The notes under the pieces are model-generated. The model ran no database searches and had not been told where the DNA came from. It worked only from the letters and a program-made list of their open reading frames with translations. Positions 6,297 through 7,476 of a stretch of DNA of 7,476 bases are shown here, in pieces. Numbering within the stretch: position 1 is the first letter of the stretch; each line of letters begins with the position of its first letter. This DNA is from Chloroflexi bacterium RBG_16_72_14 (lineage in GTDB: Bacteria; Chloroflexota; Limnocylindria; Limnocylindrales; CSP1-4). The DNA is taken from positions 17,795 to 25,270 of the forward strand of contig MGOE01000077.1 of assembly GCA_001797035.1 (NCBI GenBank), read 5' to 3'. The translations under genes and the position numbers were made by a program.

Positions 6297-6896
6297 TCAG
6301 CGATCGGTGGCGTCCGGATGCGGATCCGGATCCGGATCCGGCAGCGTGGGGTGATCGGTCGGATACAGGCCGGCGGCGAAGGCATGGACCGTGTCACCCG
6401 AGCGCGGCAGCTGGGCGAACTCCTGGCTGAGAGCCACGACCCGGTCCCAGAACTCCCCCGCCGCCCGGCCCGGGATGCGGGCATGACGGAGGATCGTCCG
6501 GAGCGTGTCGGCCTCGTGGGCCGCGATGGATTCGGCCGCCGCGACGGAGAGGGCGTGGGCATGCACGGCCAGGGGGTCGTCGCCCGGGCGGTTGGCGACG
6601 GCGACCATGAACGTGCGGGCGGTGCGACCGTAGTAGCGCTCGTCGATCGCGCGCACCCGTCGGGTGCGGACGACCCGGAGCAGCCCGGCATCCGCGAGCA
6701 CGCCGACATGGTGTGCGACGGTGCTCTTCGGCCGGCCGATGGCGCCGGCGAGCTCGCTCACGGTCGCCGCCCGGTCGAGCAGCAGGTCGAGGATCGCATC
6801 CCGCGTGGGATCGGCGATCGCCCGAAGCTGGGCACGCGTCGTCAGGTCAAACCTGTCGGCGAGGTCGTAGTCCGGGATCCGGGTATTGATCGACAT
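6297..6896 (-). CDS. ArsR-type winged helix-turn-helix transcriptional regulator
   Basis: DNA-binding regulator of 199 residues. Residues 18-94 form the winged-helix domain: LRAIADPTRDAILDLL (24-39) is the typical opening helix of ArsR-like proteins, VSELAGAIGRPKSTVAHHVG (46-65) the helix-turn-helix with recognition helix about 56-70, and LLRVVRTRRVRAIDERYY (72-89) the basic wing. The C-terminal half (about 95-185) is helical, shows no domain I can name, and probably serves dimerisation or ligand sensing. There is no cysteine in the protein, so sensing metals through the Cys sites of classical ArsR/SmtB members is ruled out. It ends in an Asp-Pro repeat (PDPDPDPHPD, 186-195) encoded by a hexanucleotide repeat. 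ATG 6896 is the start, with a -10 box close upstream and no clear Shine-Dalgarno. Its likely co-transcription with tag suggests it may control that gene and itself, but the inducer is unknown. Confidence 0.9.
   Translation of the reverse strand: MSINTRIPDYDLADRFDLTTRAQLRAIADPTRDAILDLLLDRAATVSELAGAIGRPKSTVAHHVGVLADAGLLRVVRTRRVRAIDERYYGRTARTFMVAVANRPGDDPLAVHAHALSVAAAESIAAHEADTLRTILRHARIPGRAAGEFWDRVVALSQEFAQLPRSGDTVHAFAAGLYPTDHPTLPDPDPDPHPDATDR
6313..6342. repeat. Hexanucleotide microsatellite (TCCGGA)n inside the regulator gene
   Basis: Five consecutive six-base units on the plus strand: TCCGGA, TGCGGA, TCCGGA, TCCGGA, TCCGGC. The unit length keeps the frame, so gain or loss of a unit would only lengthen or shorten the Asp-Pro tail of the ArsR-type protein, where the variant unit supplies the His. 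It lies six codons upstream of the stop codon. Confidence 0.85.
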
Positions 6897-6915
6897 ATGT
6901 GGATCGTTCTATAGT
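6886..6915 (+). promoter_or_regulatory. Candidate plus-strand promoter of the divergent region
   Basis: TTGATC (6886-6891) resembles a -35 (TTGA matches) and TATAGT (6910-6915) differs from TATAAT at one base; the spacer is 18 bases. Transcription would begin near 6922 and reach the small ORF at 6939. This is the best consensus-like promoter I could see in the window. The -35 lies inside the first codons of the ArsR-type gene on the other strand. Confidence 0.45.
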
Positions 6916-6917
6916 AC
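6906..6917. promoter_or_regulatory. Near-palindrome over both -10 boxes, candidate operator
   Basis: GTTCTATAGTAC is a near-palindrome around CTATAG, with only the third base pair of each arm failing. It covers both divergent -10 boxes and lies ten bases from the ArsR-type start codon. A second, perfect 8-base palindrome (ACATATGT, 6893-6900) covers the start codon itself. Regulators of this family commonly bind such symmetric sites in their own promoters, so autoregulation is a reasonable inference. Nothing in the sequence proves binding. Confidence 0.35.
6911..6916 (-). promoter_or_regulatory. Candidate -10 box for the regulator-tag unit
   Basis: Read on the minus strand this is TACTAT, 14 bases before ATG 6896, which would leave a leader of only about seven bases. 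The hexamer 17 bases upstream (6934-6939, TCCACG on the minus strand) is a poor -35. It overlaps the opposite-strand -10 box almost completely. Confidence 0.45.
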
Positions 6918-6938
6918 CGGATCATTCGGCGGTCGTGG

Positions 6939-7034
6939 ATGGATCCACTGACCGCATTCGGCCTGACGCCGCCCGAGATCGACCTGTGGAGCTTCGGTGA
7001 GGCCACCGGCCGCACGCGACCGGAGTACCGGTGA
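6939..7034 (+). CDS. Possible 31-residue small ORF, unrecognised
   Basis: ATG 6939 to TGA 7032-7034 reads MDPLTAFGLTPPEIDLWSF and ends in GRTRPEYR. I do not recognise it. In favour: a good candidate promoter stands about 17 bases before the start, the ORF runs divergently from the ArsR-type gene, and the residues are more mixed (Glu, Ile, Trp, Phe, Tyr) than typical GC-rich filler. Against: it is very short and has no clear ribosome site beyond a GGCGG about eight bases upstream. It might be a small protein, a leader peptide, or the start of a gene broken by a later stop. It ends 45 bases before the convergent hydrolase stop. Confidence 0.3.
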   Translation: MDPLTAFGLTPPEIDLWSFGEATGRTRPEYR

Positions 7035-7038
7035 CGGG

Positions 7039-7054
7039 CCCGGCCGGCCGCGGG
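7039..7054. terminator. GC-rich inverted repeat between convergent reading frames
   Basis: CCCGGCCGGCCGCGGG has CCCG / CGGG ends and contains the 8-base palindrome GGCCGGCC. It lies between the stop of the small plus-strand ORF (7034) and the hydrolase stop (7080), where a bidirectional terminator would be expected. There is no T-run on either side, so the call is weak. Confidence 0.2.
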
Positions 7055-7079
7055 ACGCCGCCGCAGGTTCGGGTGAGCC

Positions 7080-7475
7080 TCAGGTCATGCCGGCCGCGTC
7101 CAGCTCCGCCAGGAAGGCCGCCACCCGGTCCAGCGCGTCGGCCATCACCGGCTTGAGCGTGTGCCCGAGGCGCGGGTACGTCACCAGCCGCCCGCCGGGG
7201 AGCAGCGGCATCGCACCCTCGAGCAGCTCGATCCGGGCGAACGGGTCGGAGGTCCCCGAGAGCAGGAGGGCCGGGCACGCGATCCCCGGCCAGTGGGCCG
7301 TCCGCGCGACCGCCGTCTCGGGCGCGCCGGGCCGGTGCAGCGGGTAGCTCAGGCAGACGAGCCCCGCATACGCGCGCCCGGGGCCGTGCGCGTTGGTGCC
7401 CGCGCCGGCCGCCGAGAGCGACGCCACCCGCCCGCCATACGAGTGCCCGCCGACCACGATCCCCGGCTCGTCCGG
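7080..7475 (-). CDS. Alpha/beta hydrolase, KANL3/Tex30-like, N-terminal part beyond the window
   Basis: The last 131 residues of a serine hydrolase of the alpha/beta fold are visible. The sequence enters the window as PDEPGIVVGGHSYGGRVAS: a beta strand running into the nucleophile elbow G-H-S-Y-G (Ser codon 7440-7442). Then come AGLVCLSYPLHRPG, the strand CPALLLSGTSDPF holding the likely catalytic Asp (7245-7247), and YPRLGHTLKP with the catalytic His (7161-7163). A final helix ends in FLAELDAAGMT. The SYPLH...P segment and the GTSDPF spacing fit the KANL3/Tex30-like group related to dienelactone hydrolases; the substrate is unknown. The GTG at 7455-7457 is not the start, because coding sequence with the expected strand continues through it to the edge. 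The roughly 70-90 residues before the nucleophile lie beyond the window. The gene precedes the regulator-tag pair on the same strand but is separated by nearly 190 bases containing its own promoter region. Confidence 0.85.
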   Translation of the reverse strand, partial: PDEPGIVVGGHSYGGRVASLSAAGAGTNAHGPGRAYAGLVCLSYPLHRPGAPETAVARTAHWPGIACPALLLSGTSDPFARIELLEGAMPLLPGGRLVTYPRLGHTLKPVMADALDRVAAFLAELDAAGMT

Positions 7476-7476
7476 C

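Noticed and set aside
7080..7457. GTG 7457 as the start of the hydrolase
   Set aside because: The frame continues upstream with PDEPGI leading into the strand before the nucleophile elbow, and the fold needs a further N-terminal part.

Overview
The window is very GC-rich bacterial DNA with long open frames on both strands. It probably comes from a high-GC soil or sediment lineage such as Actinomycetota or Chloroflexota. That placement is inferred from base composition, gene style and TANNNT-type -10 boxes close to starts. No rRNA, tRNA or marker gene is present to fix it.

Layout, left to right. (1) Positions 1-5049 on the minus strand hold one giant soluble sensor histidine kinase, cut at its 3' end by the window edge. 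Its order is four GAF domains, six PAS domains, a HisKA_3 dimerisation/phosphoacceptor domain and a HATPase_c domain: 1683 codons visible. The GAF-plus-linker unit recurs every 180-183 residues and the PAS unit every 125-127, so the protein grew by internal duplication. The PAS array also alternates between two types, as if a two-PAS unit had been copied. (2) Positions 5050-5652 hold no intact gene. On the plus strand (5141-5331) lies the C-terminal half of a plastocyanin-like cupredoxin with all four type 1 copper ligands. It is split over three frames by two apparent single-base insertions. Next to it is a hairpin-rich stretch with a pair of near-perfect inverted repeats (5489-5505 and 5615-5631). 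(3) Positions 5653-6896 on the minus strand hold a likely two-gene unit: an ArsR-type winged-helix regulator (6297-6896), then DNA-3-methyladenine glycosylase I (tag, 5653-6261), 35 bases apart. (4) Positions 6886-6939 look like a compact divergent promoter with a near-palindrome over both -10 boxes. A possible 31-codon ORF (6939-7034) is read away from it on the plus strand. (5) Positions 7080-7475 on the minus strand hold the C-terminal part of an alpha/beta hydrolase whose start is beyond the right edge.

How the genes relate: the kinase should integrate many cytoplasmic signals and pass phosphate to a NarL/LuxR-type response regulator, which is not in the window. The regulator-tag pair suggests controlled expression of a base-excision repair enzyme for alkylated DNA, but no inducer can be read from the sequence. 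I found no complete new system. The most unusual items are the repeat architecture of the kinase, the frameshifted copper-protein remnant with the neighbouring inverted repeats, and the divergent promoter with its small ORF.
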